Assembly (NCBI RefSeq): GCF_002022665.1
Contig: NZ_CP019788.1
Location: 124,001 to 188,000 of the forward strand
Length of the DNA stretch: 64,000 bases
Source: Bartonella sp. JB63
GTDB taxonomy: Bacteria; Pseudomonadota; Alphaproteobacteria; Rhizobiales; Rhizobiaceae
Reading direction: 5' to 3'
In this document: one piece after another, positions 17,206 to 27,929 of the stretch
Numbering within the stretch: the first letter of the stretch is position 1
Layout of the letters: every line of letters begins with the position of its first letter
Notes under the pieces: model-generated
Told to the model about the DNA's origin: nothing
Databases searched by the model: none
Seen by the model: the letters and a program-made list of their open reading frames with translations, nothing else
Position numbers and translations under genes: made by a program

Positions 17206-19034
17206 TTATGTATTTTTTTGGTATCTTTTTGCACAATAGCTTTCAAATTATCAAAAAACTCAATTTTTACGCCTTGACATTTCATTATGATACTTTGCTG
17301 AATAATCGACAATATATTGTTCCATGCCCAATAGATTACAAGTCCAGCAGGGAAAGACGCTAGCATAACAGTGAAAATAACCGGCATCCATCTAAAAACT
17401 ATAACTTGTGTTGGATCTTGAGGAAGCGGATTCATTTGCATTTGCAAAAACATTGTTATTCCCATAATTAAAGGCCATGCACCAAGAATAAGAAATGTTG
17501 GCACTTCATAAGGTAATAAGCCAAATAAATTAAAAATGGAAGTTGGATCGGGTGCTGCTAAATCTTGAATCCAACCAAAGAAAGGTGCATGTCGCATTTC
17601 AATAGTGATATAAAGAACTTTATAGAGAGCGAAAAAGATAGGGAATTGAACCAATATAGGCCAGCAACCTGCAAGGGGATTAATTTTTTGGGTTTTATAC
17701 AATTCTATTATTGCTTGTTGTTGTTTATTCCGGTCATGTGCGTATTTTTCTTTAATTTCCAGCATCATTGGTTGTATAAGTTTTATGTGCGCCATAGACT
17801 TATAAGATTTATGAGCAAGTGGGAATAAAAGTATTTTCAAGAGTACTGTAATAAGAAGGATAGTAACACCAAAATTTCCTGTATATTTATAAAGTATGTC
17901 AATAAAAGCAAACATTGGCTTGGTAATGAAATCAAACCAGCCCCAATCAATGAGAAGACTGAATTTATTGATTTTTAACTGATTTTGATAGTGATTAATG
18001 ATTTCAACTCGCTTTGCACCAGCAAAAAGGCGGTGGGTGATAGTTTTTGTTTCATGAGGGGCAACTGTTAAGAGTGCACTTTTCAGGTCAGATTGATAAT
18101 GGGTGTTTAATCGATCAAAATAAACAAAACGGCTTGTATATTCTTTATCTTGTGGAGGAATAACTACTACAGCCCAATATTTATCCGTTATACCAATCCA
18201 TCCTCCTTTAATGTTAGAAAAAATCACACTCTTCTGACCATCTTTAGGATTAGGATTAAGCTCTGCTAAAGCTGTGTATTTTTCAGTTTTAAGCGAACCA
18301 CCTGCAATACCAATCATACCTTCATGAAGAAAATAGGTTGCATTTGTATCTTCCGGTGGGGAGGTACGTGCAATTCGAGCATAAGATGAAAGATGTATAG
18401 GACTACTACTTTCATTGCTAATAGAATCCTTAATGGTAAACATGTAATGATCATCGACTGAAAAAGTACGGCGAAAAATTTGCCCCTGTTCATTATTATA
18501 GGCTAAAGTGATGGGAGTTGAAGGTGTTAATATTGTATTTTTACCTTCAATTTGCCATTGTGTATTAGCTTGTGGTAAAGCCTTTGCTGGTAAGGATGAA
18601 CTCGTAAAACTGAATTCAGCAAAGTAAGTTGTTTTAAACCCATTAGGGTTTAATAAGGTAATTTCTGGTGATTTTTTATCCACTTTTAGGCGATATTTTT
18701 TGAGAAGAAGATCGTCAAATTTTCCACCAACAAGATTAATAGAGCCTTCAAGTTCATTGGTTTTAATTAAAACACGGTTTGTTTTAGCTAATTCTGCTTT
18801 ACGAATTTCAGGTGTTACAGGACGATTGGCTATAGATACTGTTTCATCTTTCGATTCATTATTAGAATAATGCATATTATTCGCAGGAAATGCTGAATTT
18901 TGATTTGATTTTTGTGTAATTATTCTTGATTCCTGCAGTTTTGCTTGTTGAGGAACAATGTACAAAAAATGCCACGCCACAAAAACCACAAAAGATAGCC
19001 CAATGGCGATAAAAAAATTGCGGTTATATTCCAT
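17202..19034 (-). CDS. yidC: Membrane protein insertase YidC
   Basis: It inserts and folds inner-membrane proteins, alone or with Sec. The 610-aa protein begins with a TM anchor ([21 protein letters not shown]). A large periplasmic beta-sandwich domain follows, then the conserved C-terminal core of about five TM segments ([65 protein letters not shown]). It lies six bases downstream of rnpA and overlaps engB. Confidence 0.96.
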   Translation of the reverse strand: MEYNRNFFIAIGLSFVVFVAWHFLYIVPQQAKLQESRIITQKSNQNSAFPANNMHYSNNESKDETVSIANRPVTPEIRKAELAKTNRVLIKTNELEGSINLVGGKFDDLLLKKYRLKVDKKSPEITLLNPNGFKTTYFAEFSFTSSSLPAKALPQANTQWQIEGKNTILTPSTPITLAYNNEQGQIFRRTFSVDDHYMFTIKDSISNESSSPIHLSSYARIARTSPPEDTNATYFLHEGMIGIAGGSLKTEKYTALAELNPNPKDGQKSVIFSNIKGGWIGITDKYWAVVVIPPQDKEYTSRFVYFDRLNTHYQSDLKSALLTVAPHETKTITHRLFAGAKRVEIINHYQNQLKINKFSLLIDWGWFDFITKPMFAFIDILYKYTGNFGVTILLITVLLKILLFPLAHKSYKSMAHIKLIQPMMLEIKEKYAHDRNKQQQAIIELYKTQKINPLAGCWPILVQFPIFFALYKVLYITIEMRHAPFFGWIQDLAAPDPTSIFNLFGLLPYEVPTFLILGAWPLIMGITMFLQMQMNPLPQDPTQVIVFRWMPVIFTVMLASFPAGLVIYWAWNNILSIIQQSIIMKCQGVKIEFFDNLKAIVQKDTKKIHK

Positions 19035-19040
19035 TCATAT

Positions 19041-19415
19041 TTACCCTATTGCCGTTGTGTTTTTTGTTTTTAGCTTCATTCGTCGGTTTAATTCGCTAAT
19101 GAGAAATGTAAAAGGCGCATGAAGAACGTCACGGTGAGCAACAATAACGTAATCAGTTCCTACTTGCATTTCATTTACTAATCCAACTCGAACAGCTTCT
19201 CGCAAACGTCTTTTGATACGATTGCGTTGGACAGCATTGCCATGTTTCCGTGTTACAGTAAAACCTACACGTGCAGCAAGAGGATGTTTTGTTTTTATTG
19301 CTTTTTCACGGGGTTTTATTTCAAGTAAAAATAAAGGACCCCGCCGCTTTTCTCCTGTGCGTACAGCTAAAAAATCTACTCTCTTGCGAATGCGACAAGG
19401 GTGCTTTTGCTTCAT
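19041..19415 (-). CDS. rnpA: Ribonuclease P protein component
   Basis: It is the protein subunit that assists the RNase P RNA in tRNA 5' maturation. The family core [25 protein letters not shown] includes the RNR motif, and the protein is strongly basic. 124 aa. It lies in the conserved rpmH-rnpA-yidC order. Confidence 0.94.
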   Translation of the reverse strand: MKQKHPCRIRKRVDFLAVRTGEKRRGPLFLLEIKPREKAIKTKHPLAARVGFTVTRKHGNAVQRNRIKRRLREAVRVGLVNEMQVGTDYVIVAHRDVLHAPFTFLISELNRRMKLKTKNTTAIG

Positions 19416-19533
19416 ATAAAGGATTCTTAGCAGTTTTACTAAATGCTTTCTTTTGTTTATATACCTGAATTTTTATTTACAGAATTTTTATTTACATAAA
19501 GAAAACATTTTCAGTTTATTGTGAAATTGAAAG

Positions 19534-19668
19534 TTAAGCAGATAACCGCTTTCGACCACGAGCACGTCGAGCTGCGATAACTTTACGCCCACCAGCAGTT
19601 GCCATACGGGCACGGAAACCATGACGACGTTTACGAACAAGTTTAGAGGGTTGATAAGTACGTTTCAT
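19534..19668 (-). CDS. rpmH: 50S ribosomal protein L34
   Basis: The 44-codon frame on the minus strand starts [20 protein letters not shown] and ends [12 protein letters not shown], the universal L34 sequence. It is the first gene of the rpmH-rnpA-yidC-engB series, with a 118-bp gap before rnpA. Confidence 0.97.
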   Translation of the reverse strand: MKRTYQPSKLVRKRRHGFRARMATAGGRKVIAARRARGRKRLSA

Positions 19669-20166
19669 TTATTTAAATACCACGGTGTGTGGCCCTTCTT
19701 GGTTCTATTGAACAATTAGATAATTGATAAATATATTGTATATTATAAAAAATTTCTAAAGCGAACACAGCTTTCAATAAAAGAAAACATGAAAAAAGTC
19801 AATTACAGAGGGTTTTCCAGAAATGGAAAAACAATACGCGTTTTATTGGTAGTTTTGTTGAGAGAAAATTATAGTTTATAAAGTGAGTTAATTATCTTTA
19901 TTTTCTGCACTAAAGTAAATACTTAAAAAAATTAAAGTGTAAGATAAATTTTATATTGCTTTCATATAAGCATAAATGATTTTATTTTGTATAGTTTTAT
20001 ACTCGTAGAATTATTTTATTTTGAACTATCCGATCAATTGTATCTTTAGAATATCAATGGTTTACACTGAGAAATCTTCACAAAAGAGCAATAGGTAGAT
20101 GGTTGACTTGAGAGTTTTTCGTCCTTATTGCTGTATTATCTGGCATTTTTATAGAGAGGAAAGAGC
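19669..20166. other. Divergent intergenic region rpmH / mrp
   Basis: About 500 bp of AT-rich sequence separates two divergent genes and must contain both promoters. No further gene or structured element was recognised. Confidence 0.5.
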
Positions 20167-21267
20167 GTGGATCCTATTACACGCGAGGCTATCCGCAAAG
20201 AGTTACATAAAGTTAAAGGTCCCAATTTTGAGAGTGATATTGTATCACTGGGCCTTCTTTCAGAGATATTTATTGCTGATGGAAGGGTTTTTTTTTCTAT
20301 TACTGTTCCTGATGAGTGTGTGCAGGAATTTGAACCGTTACGTCTTGCTGCTGAAAAAATTGTATCTGCTATGGAAGGAGTTAAAGCCGTTATGGTGACA
20401 CTTACAGCAGAAAAAAAATCGAGAACATTTTCTTCTCAGGTAAATGAAATTACAACTGTTTTTGCACCAAGACGTAAAGCGCCTGGTGCTTTATTCATGA
20501 AGACGCCAATAGAAGGCGTTCGACATGTTATTGCGGTTGCTTCTGGAAAAGGGGGGGTTGGTAAATCTATAACGGCGATAAATGTTGCATTAGCTTTACA
20601 AGACGCCGGTTTTAAAACGGGTTTAATGGATGCAGATATTTATGGCCCATCTCTGCCACGTTTGGTAGGACTTGTTAATAAAAAACCAACAATGATTAAT
20701 GGTAGAAAGCTCCAGCCTCTTGAAAAATTTGGCCTCAAATTAATGTCGATGGGTTTTTTGGTTGAGGAGGAAAAACCGATAGTGTGGCGGGGTCCTATGG
20801 TAATGGCTGCGGTAAATCAGTTACTTAGAGATGTTTTATGGTCACCTCTTGATATTCTGGTAGTTGATATGCCTCCAGGAACAGGAGATACTCAATTGAC
20901 ACTTGTTCAACAGGTTCAGTTAACAGGTGTATTAATTGTTTCTACTCCACAAGATCTTGCTTTGATTGATGCACGCAAGGCAATAGAAATGTTTATGAAA
21001 GTTGATGTTCCTGTTTTAGGGCTTATTGAGAATATGAGTTATTTTATTGCTCCTGATACTGGAAGACGCTATGATATTTTTGGTTATGGTGGAGCGCGAT
21101 CAGAAGCAGAAAGTCGGGGAATTCCTTTCTTAGCAGAAGTGCCGCTTGATGCAGTTTTACGGTCTTCTTCAGATGATGGTATGCCAATTTTTGTTGCTGA
21201 TCCTGAGGGTGAGTATTCCAACCTTTATCGTACAATAATTCACCAGATAAAAGATAGATTTTCTTGA
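20167..21267 (+). CDS. mrp: Mrp/ApbC-type iron-sulfur cluster carrier ATPase
   Basis: It is a P-loop scaffold or carrier that loads Fe-S clusters on target proteins. An N-terminal DUF59-like domain (residues 1-100) precedes the deviant Walker A KGGVGKS (128-134), followed by DADIYGPSLPRL and VDMPPGTGDTQLT. The usual C-terminal CxxC of many Mrp proteins is absent: the equivalent stretch reads ENMSYFIAPDTGRRYDIFG, a form I recall as common in alphaproteobacteria. The GTG start follows GAGAGGAAAGAGC. It is followed by pyrF 56 bp downstream. Confidence 0.92.
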   Translation: MDPITREAIRKELHKVKGPNFESDIVSLGLLSEIFIADGRVFFSITVPDECVQEFEPLRLAAEKIVSAMEGVKAVMVTLTAEKKSRTFSSQVNEITTVFAPRRKAPGALFMKTPIEGVRHVIAVASGKGGVGKSITAINVALALQDAGFKTGLMDADIYGPSLPRLVGLVNKKPTMINGRKLQPLEKFGLKLMSMGFLVEEEKPIVWRGPMVMAAVNQLLRDVLWSPLDILVVDMPPGTGDTQLTLVQQVQLTGVLIVSTPQDLALIDARKAIEMFMKVDVPVLGLIENMSYFIAPDTGRRYDIFGYGGARSEAESRGIPFLAEVPLDAVLRSSSDDGMPIFVADPEGEYSNLYRTIIHQIKDRFS

Positions 21268-21323
21268 ATTTGTGTTTTTCGGTTATTGAGATAGAATGAT
21301 TATGCAATAAAGGAAGTATTTTA

Positions 21324-22025
21324 ATGGGAGCAACAATGCGTGGACACCTTATTGTTGGATTAGATGTTCCGGATATGAAGCAAGCAGAAAAATTAGTTAC
21401 ACAATTGGGCGATTGTGTCAGTTTTTATAAAATTGGTTATCAATTTGTTTTTTCTGGAGGAATGGAGTTCGTTAGAGACCTTATTCAAGCACAAAAAAAA
21501 GTGTTTTTTGATATGAAGTTACTGGATATTGATTATACGGTTGCTAGAGCTGTGGAAAATATCGCAAAATTGGGTGTTTCAATGTTAACGATTCATGCTT
21601 ATCCAACAGCAATGCAAGCCGCTGTTTCAGCTGCTCAAGGAAGCGATTTATGTTTGTTGGGGGTGACGGTTTTGACATCAATGGATGAAGCTGATCTGAA
21701 AAATGCTGGTTATAGAGAGAATTTAACCGATTTGACAATTAAAAGAGCTGAGCAAGCTCGAGAAGCAGGGATGGGTGGAATTGTTGCATCAGCCCGTGAA
21801 GCAGCCAATTTGCGGAAGATTATTGGAAATGATATGGCCTTAGTAACACCAGGGATTCGTCCTACAGGAAGTGATAAAGGTGATCAAAAGCGTGTTATGG
21901 CTCCGAAGGAAGCATTAGATGCTGGTGCAAGTCACCTTGTGTTAGCGCGACCAATTATTCAAGCAACTAATCCTTTAGCTGCAGCAAAAGCAATTTTAGC
22001 AGAAATGACTGATAATCTTCAGTGA
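21324..22025 (+). CDS. pyrF: Orotidine 5'-phosphate decarboxylase
   Basis: It carries out the last step of UMP synthesis. The TIM-barrel motifs are LIVGLDVPD at the N-terminus, [12 protein letters not shown] (the Asp-Lys-Asp catalytic array), and [17 protein letters not shown] for phosphate binding. 233 aa. The ATG at 21324 has AAAGGAAG at good spacing. In Bartonella, as in other Rhizobiales, it stands apart from other pyr genes. Confidence 0.95.
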   Translation: MGATMRGHLIVGLDVPDMKQAEKLVTQLGDCVSFYKIGYQFVFSGGMEFVRDLIQAQKKVFFDMKLLDIDYTVARAVENIAKLGVSMLTIHAYPTAMQAAVSAAQGSDLCLLGVTVLTSMDEADLKNAGYRENLTDLTIKRAEQAREAGMGGIVASAREAANLRKIIGNDMALVTPGIRPTGSDKGDQKRVMAPKEALDAGASHLVLARPIIQATNPLAAAKAILAEMTDNLQ

Positions 22026-22075
22026 AGTTGTGGGTGTAATCTTGTAAAAAGGAACACCTGAAATGAAGGAAGAGC

Positions 22076-22984
22076 ATGAGTGAAAAAGCGTATTTTATAG
22101 GTGCTCACGCTTATTCTGCACCTGTTATGGAATTGGGTCTTTATTTGGTATCAACACCTATTGGAAATCTTGCGGATATAACCATTCGTGCTTTACAAGT
22201 GCTTGCAGGAGTGGATATTTTAGCTTGTGAGGATACGCGAGTAACGCGTGTTTTATTGGACCATTATGGTATTCGTAGAAAACTTTTTCTTTATCATGAG
22301 CATAATGCACAAAAAGCACGTTTGATGTTATTAGCAGCGTTGGCGGAAAATAAAACGGTGGCACTTGTATCAGATGCAGGAACTCCTCTTGTTTCTGATC
22401 CTGGATTTAAATTGGTAGAAGAAGTACGTAAAGCGGGTCATAGAATTATTCCGATTCCTGGTGCATCAGCTCTTTTAGCAGCTATTGTAACAACAGGTCT
22501 TCCTACGGATAGTTTTTTATTTGCAGGTTTTTTAAGCGCGAAAAGATTACAACGTCAGAAGCAGTTAGAGCAATTAAAGGCTGTTCCTGCAACTTTAGTC
22601 TTTTATGAGTCTCCTCACCGCCTTTTGAAAACTTTACAAGATATGGTTACTATTTTTACAGTTGATCGTCCAGCAGCGATATGTCGTGAATTAACCAAAA
22701 AGTTTGAAATAGTAGACGTTTCTACCTTAGGAAATTTAGTTGAAAATTATCAAAAAAAAGATCATGTTCGTGGCGAAATTGTTGTACTGGTTGGGGAAGC
22801 AACTGATTCTTTAGAGAAAATGGGTACCGATGAGATTAATAAGATATTGTTAGAATTAGCAAGTGTTCATCCTGCATCTAAAGCAGCTGCTTTAGCTGCA
22901 AAGAAAACAGGGCATAAAAAGCAGGAACTTTTTCGGCGTTTGACTCTTTTAAAGGAAAGAGAAGATGCAGCAAAAAAAACGTAA
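22076..22984 (+). CDS. rsmI: 16S rRNA (cytidine-1402-2'-O)-methyltransferase RsmI
   Basis: It methylates C1402 in the ribosomal decoding centre. Signatures are [42 protein letters not shown] and FYESPHRL, typical of the tetrapyrrole-methylase fold. 302 aa. The start used has an AAGGAAGAG box; an internal Met before ELGLYLV is possible. The 3' end overlaps yraN by 20 bp. Confidence 0.95.
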   Translation: MSEKAYFIGAHAYSAPVMELGLYLVSTPIGNLADITIRALQVLAGVDILACEDTRVTRVLLDHYGIRRKLFLYHEHNAQKARLMLLAALAENKTVALVSDAGTPLVSDPGFKLVEEVRKAGHRIIPIPGASALLAAIVTTGLPTDSFLFAGFLSAKRLQRQKQLEQLKAVPATLVFYESPHRLLKTLQDMVTIFTVDRPAAICRELTKKFEIVDVSTLGNLVENYQKKDHVRGEIVVLVGEATDSLEKMGTDEINKILLELASVHPASKAAALAAKKTGHKKQELFRRLTLLKEREDAAKKT

Positions 22985-23336
22985 GCAAGCCTCTTTTTAT
23001 CGAGGTATTCGTGCAGAAAGATGGGCAGCTTGGTGGTTGCGTTTGAAAGGATTTCGTATTGTCGAAAAGCGTTTTAAAACAAAATGTGGTGAAATTGATT
23101 TAATCGCAAGACGTGGAAATCTTGTTTTAATTGTTGAAGTAAAAGCACGCTTAACATTGGCTGAAGCAATGAATGCTGTTTGCCGAACAAGTGAGAGACG
23201 TATTGAGGCAACAGCTGATATTTGGCTTGCTCAGCAAAAGGACCGTTCCTTTTTATGTTTGCGTTTTGATTTGATTGCAATTTTGCCATGGTGTTGGCCT
23301 CATCATATTCCAGCATTTTTTGAGTTTTATCAATGA
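22965..23336 (+). CDS. YraN family protein (UPF0102, endonuclease-like fold)
   Basis: The 123-aa protein contains [18 protein letters not shown] and the Glu/Asp/Lys pattern [21 protein letters not shown] of the YraN fold, which resembles restriction-type and Holliday junction nucleases. Its cellular role is not settled. The start overlaps the rsmI end, so the two are translated together; this pairing is widely conserved. Confidence 0.9.
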   Translation: MQQKKRKQASFYRGIRAERWAAWWLRLKGFRIVEKRFKTKCGEIDLIARRGNLVLIVEVKARLTLAEAMNAVCRTSERRIEATADIWLAQQKDRSFLCLRFDLIAILPWCWPHHIPAFFEFYQ

Positions 23337-23420
23337 ACATATTTTATCATAGCCGCAAAAATGTTCTATCTTGATACGCGCGCTTAGACTGAAAGAGAAA
23401 AAAGGGGAGATTTTTAAAGT

Positions 23421-23662
23421 ATGGATGATTATGAAAAGTTTGCAGTGGAATTATTAATTGTTTTTGGAATGCTGATTATTAGTAGTTTAATGGTAATGCA
23501 TATTGTGACTATGAATAAACCAGGTTTTTTGCATTATTGGCAGCTATTATTGCTTGGTTTTCTGCCTTTTCAGTTTTATTAGATAAACCTAAAATTTACT
23601 TAGGGATGATTATCCTTGCTGTTCTATCTGTTGCTGCTTCTATCGGCTATTACATTAAATGA
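23421..23662 (+). pseudogene. Small membrane protein gene broken by one frameshift
   Basis: The frame starts MDDYEKFAVELLIVFGML and keeps membrane-like sequence to NKPGF. The continuation (ALLAAIIAWFSAFSVLLDKP, then IYLGMIILAVLSVAASIGYY) lies in another frame. The break is at the T6 run 23525-23530; seven T residues would give one 80-aa protein with three hydrophobic segments. The start has AAGGGGAGA upstream. No family was recognised. Either a base was missed in sequencing or the gene is dead. Confidence 0.6.
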
Positions 23663-23920
23663 AACAGATTGAGCTAAAGTGATTTTTATTTGTATGCTTA
23701 CCTGTTTGATACGGTGTGTTGTATATGAAGATAAAAGATTGTTAAAAGGTAAGAACAGAAAAAGGGTGTGTTCTTTTTTCATTGCTCTATAATGTTTGGA
23801 TTAAGCTATAGAAGTTTTTACAGAGTAAAGTTTGTTCTTGAGAAGATGATTTGTTTTTATTAGAAGAACTTTAATCTTTATTAGTAATAAGCTTTATTTG
23901 TAATGGGATGAGACAATAAA

Positions 23921-24712
23921 ATGAGAATTGGCTTTCTTGGGACAGGTAAAATTAGTGCTGCAATGGTAGATGGTTTAATGGCAAGCACTTTTGACGTACA
24001 GTCGATTATCGTTTCTCCACGTAATGCACAAAGAGCAGAGCATCTTGCGCGTGTGTATGAGAAGGTTACGATTGCAGAAAGTAATCAAAAATTGTTGGAT
24101 GTTAGTGATTGTGTTTTTCTGTGTTTGCGCAATCAAATTGCAGAAGAAGTATTACGTTCTCTTTATTTTCGTTCGGATCAGCTTGTTGTTTCTGTCCTTG
24201 CGATGGCATCAATGGTGGAAATTGAGGAATGGATCAACCATAAAGTTTATCGCGCTATTCCACTGCCTTTTATTGCAGAATGCAAGAATATAACACCAAT
24301 CTATCCGGATCATCCATTTTTACGTGCGATGTTTAATGCGTTAGGGGGCGCGTTGGTTCTTAATGAAGAAGATCAGTTTAATCTTTTCATGATAGCAGGT
24401 TCACTGATGGGGGTTTATTTTAATTTTATAGAAACAGCGCATCAGTGGTTGGTAAAAAAAGGATTAGATCCACTTTATTCAGCAGATTTTCTTGCCATGA
24501 TGTTTGGTAATCTTGCAGATGAAATGCGCAAGGCAAAAGCAGTCAATCATTCAACGGCTGTTAATTTTTCTTATCTTGAAAGAGAATTTTCAACTAAAGG
24601 AGGAACCAATGAACTTTTATCAGATTGTTTTTCTCATCAAGGTGGACAGCGTGCTTTAACGATGGCTCTTGAGAGAACTTTGCAAAAAATTAAAGGTTTA
24701 TCCACAAACTAA
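23921..24712 (+). CDS. proC: Pyrroline-5-carboxylate reductase-like protein
   Basis: It probably reduces pyrroline-5-carboxylate to proline with NAD(P)H. The N-terminal Rossmann motif is MRIGFLGTGKISAAMVDGL. The C-terminal dimerisation region contains STKGGTNELL in place of the usual SPGGTT-type motif. 263 aa. The sequence is rather diverged from the classical ProC, so a related imino-acid reductase is possible. It stands alone. Confidence 0.8.
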   Translation: MRIGFLGTGKISAAMVDGLMASTFDVQSIIVSPRNAQRAEHLARVYEKVTIAESNQKLLDVSDCVFLCLRNQIAEEVLRSLYFRSDQLVVSVLAMASMVEIEEWINHKVYRAIPLPFIAECKNITPIYPDHPFLRAMFNALGGALVLNEEDQFNLFMIAGSLMGVYFNFIETAHQWLVKKGLDPLYSADFLAMMFGNLADEMRKAKAVNHSTAVNFSYLEREFSTKGGTNELLSDCFSHQGGQRALTMALERTLQKIKGLSTN

Positions 24713-24868
24713 ATAAAAAACTTGATTAATCATTTTTTGTTTGATAGTTTGAAGACAATGATAGGTTGAATTGCATTATTATTGATTCAATAGGCATGAT
24801 GTCGTTCTGTCATTTGCTGGAGAGAACAGCATGTCCCTTTTTTATTTTTTCGTTATGGGGACGATATT

Positions 24869-26069
24869 ATGGGTACAAGTTTACTTACAAATAAATCTGC
24901 AATAACTGCATTACAAACTTTACGTAACATTGATGCTAATTTAGATCGGTCAAAAGATCGTGTGTCGACGGGTTTGCGTATCAATAATGCTTCTGAAAAT
25001 ACTGCATATTGGTCGATTTCATCAATGATGAGACATGACAGTAACACAATGAGTGCTATTGTTGATGCAATTAACCTAGGTAAAGAACAGGTTGGTATTG
25101 CTGATACAGCGATTGGTCTTAACCAAAGAAGCTTTGGATGATATTCAGAAATCAATGGTTTCTGCCCGTGAAAAAGGCAGTGATGATATTGCTAAGATTC
25201 AGGACTCCATTATAGGTAATATGAAAAATATTTCTAATGCAGTTCAATCGGCTTCGTTTGGGGGAAAGAATATTCTTTCCAATGGAGGTCAGACTGTTGG
25301 TATGGCAGCAGGGTATCGTCGTGAAGGTACAGCTGTTTATGTTGATATGATTGATGTTGGTGGTCCGGAATTGAATTTTGGTACTATTGGTCCTGATGGT
25401 GCAATTGATATGTCTCAGGGTGTTTTGTCAGGTATCTTTGGAACCAGTAAAGAAGACGGTGGAGAAGATGTAGTCGGGAAGGGAATTGAAGAATTCAGTA
25501 CTGCACATGCTACCTATAAGGAATTAGAAGATGCCGTAAGAAAGGCAGAGGCTGATCTCGCTAAAGCAGTAGCTAAGTATGGTGATGATCCTAAAGATGA
25601 ACCCGGTAAGGGAATCGTAGATAAGGCTAAAGAGGCTGTAACAACTGCTGCGAAGGCTGTGGAAGATGGTCAAAAGGTGTACGGTGAAGCAAAAGGTAAG
25701 TTCCAAGCTGTAGTTGATGATATGACTTTGGCTGATTTTACTGAATTAAAAGGCGTTGGCGAGTTACATTCAGACATACAACGTATGATTATGACAGGTG
25801 TTCAGAATACAGTACGTGACGCAGTTAATGTTACTTTGACTGCAGGTTCTAAAATTGGAGCCGCTGTGAATTTGGTGAATATTCAACTAAACTTTGTTAA
25901 AAAGTTGCTAGATAATATTGAAGTAGGTATTGGTGCACTTGTTGATGCTGATATGAATGCCGAATCTGCTAAATTGTCTGCTTTGCAAGTTCAACAGCAG
26001 CTTGGTATTCAGGCTCTTTCTATAGCTAACCAAGGAAGTCAGAATATTTTAGCGTTGTTTCGTAATTAG
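24869..26069 (+). pseudogene. Flagellin gene interrupted by a single-base insertion
   Basis: The first frame (90 aa) is a flagellin N-terminus: MGTSLLTNKSAITALQTLRN, RVSTGLRINNASENTAYWSI, VGIADTAIGL. The sequence TKEALDDIQKSMVSAREKGS and the flagellin C-terminus (LSALQVQQQLGIQALSIANQ, GSQNILALFRN) continue in the +1 frame. The break is at 25119-25123, where CTTAACC is found and CTTACC would restore one 399-aa flagellin. The central region (about residues 150-290) is variable and Glu/Lys-rich. A GGGGACG box precedes the ATG. No other structural flagellar gene is adjacent. If the insertion is real, no filament can be made from this gene. Confidence 0.88.
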
Positions 26070-26097
26070 TTAGTATAATTTTAGTAAATGTAGAGTA

Positions 26098-26131
26098 GAA
26101 AAGGCTTTGCGTTGCATAGCCTTTTTTTTTA
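26098..26131 (+). terminator. Rho-independent terminator of the flagellin gene
   Basis: AAAAGGCT and AGCCTTTT form a stem around a loop of about 11 bases, followed by a run of T residues, 30 bp after the flagellin stop. Confidence 0.8.
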
Positions 26132-26264
26132 GAAATTTTAATGTGGTCGATGTACAATGCTGTTCTCTTTATTTGAATAATTGAGTACATCAATTATGCA
26201 GTTAAAAATTTTTAAATGAAGCGATATTCTTGATTGGACTTATTCTTCTAGCAAAAAATACTAA

Positions 26265-27926
26265 TTACATATTTTGATAAACAGGTCCTTCATTTCCTTG
26301 TGGACAAATCCAATGGATATTTTGATTAGGATCTTTTATATCACATGTTTTGCAATGTATACAGTTTGAAGCGTTGATAATATAAGTTTCATGATCGTCG
26401 TGCTTGAGCCATTCATAAACAGCAGCAGGACAATAGCGTGCCGAAGGGCCTCCATAGATTGCATATTCAGAGCTTTTTTGTTTTTCTATAGAAATTATTT
26501 TGAGATGGCAAGGTTGATTTGTTTCATGGTGTGTATTCGAAAGAGCTACACTAGAAAGACGATCAAAGGTTATAATACCATCTGGTTTAGGATAGGTAAT
26601 AGGATAAAATTTTGCTTCTGGTTCAAGGCATGCGTAGTCTTCTTTTCTGTGAGGAAGTGTTCTAAATAAAGAAAAACGGAAAAATTGTTGCCACCATAAA
26701 TCAAAACCTGCTAGCTTGATTCCGTATTTTGTACCGTATTTTGCCCAGAGTGGTTTAACATTACGTACTGTATAAAGATCTTTACCAATAGGACCTTTCC
26801 GCCATTGATCTTCAATTTCTGTAACTTCATCATGGGCACGACCTTGGCTAAGAGCAGTAGCGATTTTTTCAGCCGCTAATATGCCAGATAATATAGCATT
26901 ATGTGAACCTTTAATACGAGGTACATTGACAAAACCAGCAGAACAGCCAATAAGTACCCCACCGGGAAAGGTAAGTTTTGGTACAGATTGCCATCCTCCT
27001 TCACTAATGGTGCGTGCACCATAAGCAAGGCGTTTTGCACCTTTAAAGAGCTCGTAGAGTTTAGGATGCGTTTTAAAACGTTGAAACTCTTCAAAAGGAG
27101 AGAGATAAGGATTTTTATAGTCTAAATGAACGACAAAACCAACAGAAATCAAATTGTCTTCTTGATGATAAAGAAAACCTCCACCACCAGTATAATTATC
27201 CAATGGCCAACCAGTGAAATGTTGAATTAATCCGAGCTTGTGTTTCTGAGGATCAATTTTCCATAATTCTTTAAGCCCGAGACCAAATTTTTGTGGTTCG
27301 CGATCTTTGCTGAGGTTAAATTTTTTTATCAGTTGTTTAGCAATAGAGCCACGTGCACCTTCTGCAATCAGGGTATATTTTGCCAATAAGGCTGTACCGG
27401 GGATATAATTTTTTCCAGGAGTTCCATTTTTTTCAACACCCATATCTCCTGTAAGTACACCAATAACAGCTCCATAATCATTACAGAGAATATCGGATAC
27501 TGGAAATCCAGGATAAATTTCAACACCCAATTCTTCAGCTTTTTTGCTTAGCCAACGGCAGACGTTTCCGAGTGAAACAATATAGCAACCGTTATTTGAT
27601 AAAATTGGAGGACGGAGAATATTAGGAAATATTTGTGCCTTTTTTGATGTGAGCAAAAACAATTGATCGCTAATGACAGGTGTTTGAAAAGGATGATTTT
27701 GCTCATTGCTCCATTCTGGCAAAAGTTTATTGATACCAATGGGATCAATAACTGCTCCTGATAGAATATGTGCCCCGATTTCTGTACTTTTTTCAAGTAT
27801 TATAATAGAAAAATCAGGATTGATCTGTTTTAAACGAATGGCAGCAGAAAGTCCTGCCGGTCCTCCACCTACAATGACAATATCACATTCTATAGTTTCA
27901 CGTTGGGTATGTATATCTGCATTCAT
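26265..27926 (-). CDS. Electron transfer flavoprotein-ubiquinone oxidoreductase
   Basis: It passes electrons from reduced ETF to the quinone pool. The FAD-binding start is CDIVIVGGGPAGLSAAIRL. The C-terminal [4Fe-4S] ligands are C522, C525, C528 and C541 (NCIHCKTCDIKDP, then WICPQG). 553 aa, full length. It lies on the minus strand directly after etfA with only three bases between them, so it forms one operon with etfB and etfA. Confidence 0.95.
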   Translation of the reverse strand: MNADIHTQRETIECDIVIVGGGPAGLSAAIRLKQINPDFSIIILEKSTEIGAHILSGAVIDPIGINKLLPEWSNEQNHPFQTPVISDQLFLLTSKKAQIFPNILRPPILSNNGCYIVSLGNVCRWLSKKAEELGVEIYPGFPVSDILCNDYGAVIGVLTGDMGVEKNGTPGKNYIPGTALLAKYTLIAEGARGSIAKQLIKKFNLSKDREPQKFGLGLKELWKIDPQKHKLGLIQHFTGWPLDNYTGGGGFLYHQEDNLISVGFVVHLDYKNPYLSPFEEFQRFKTHPKLYELFKGAKRLAYGARTISEGGWQSVPKLTFPGGVLIGCSAGFVNVPRIKGSHNAILSGILAAEKIATALSQGRAHDEVTEIEDQWRKGPIGKDLYTVRNVKPLWAKYGTKYGIKLAGFDLWWQQFFRFSLFRTLPHRKEDYACLEPEAKFYPITYPKPDGIITFDRLSSVALSNTHHETNQPCHLKIISIEKQKSSEYAIYGGPSARYCPAAVYEWLKHDDHETYIINASNCIHCKTCDIKDPNQNIHWICPQGNEGPVYQNM

Positions 27927-27929
27927 GGT

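Noticed and set aside
25092..25141. Flagellin second frame as an independent gene
   Set aside because: Its first residues are a frame-shifted reading of the flagellin N-terminus; the two halves form one flagellin once a single base is removed.
24869..26069. Phase variation of flagellin
   Set aside because: The lesion is a single inserted A outside any long repeat, so no switching mechanism is visible.
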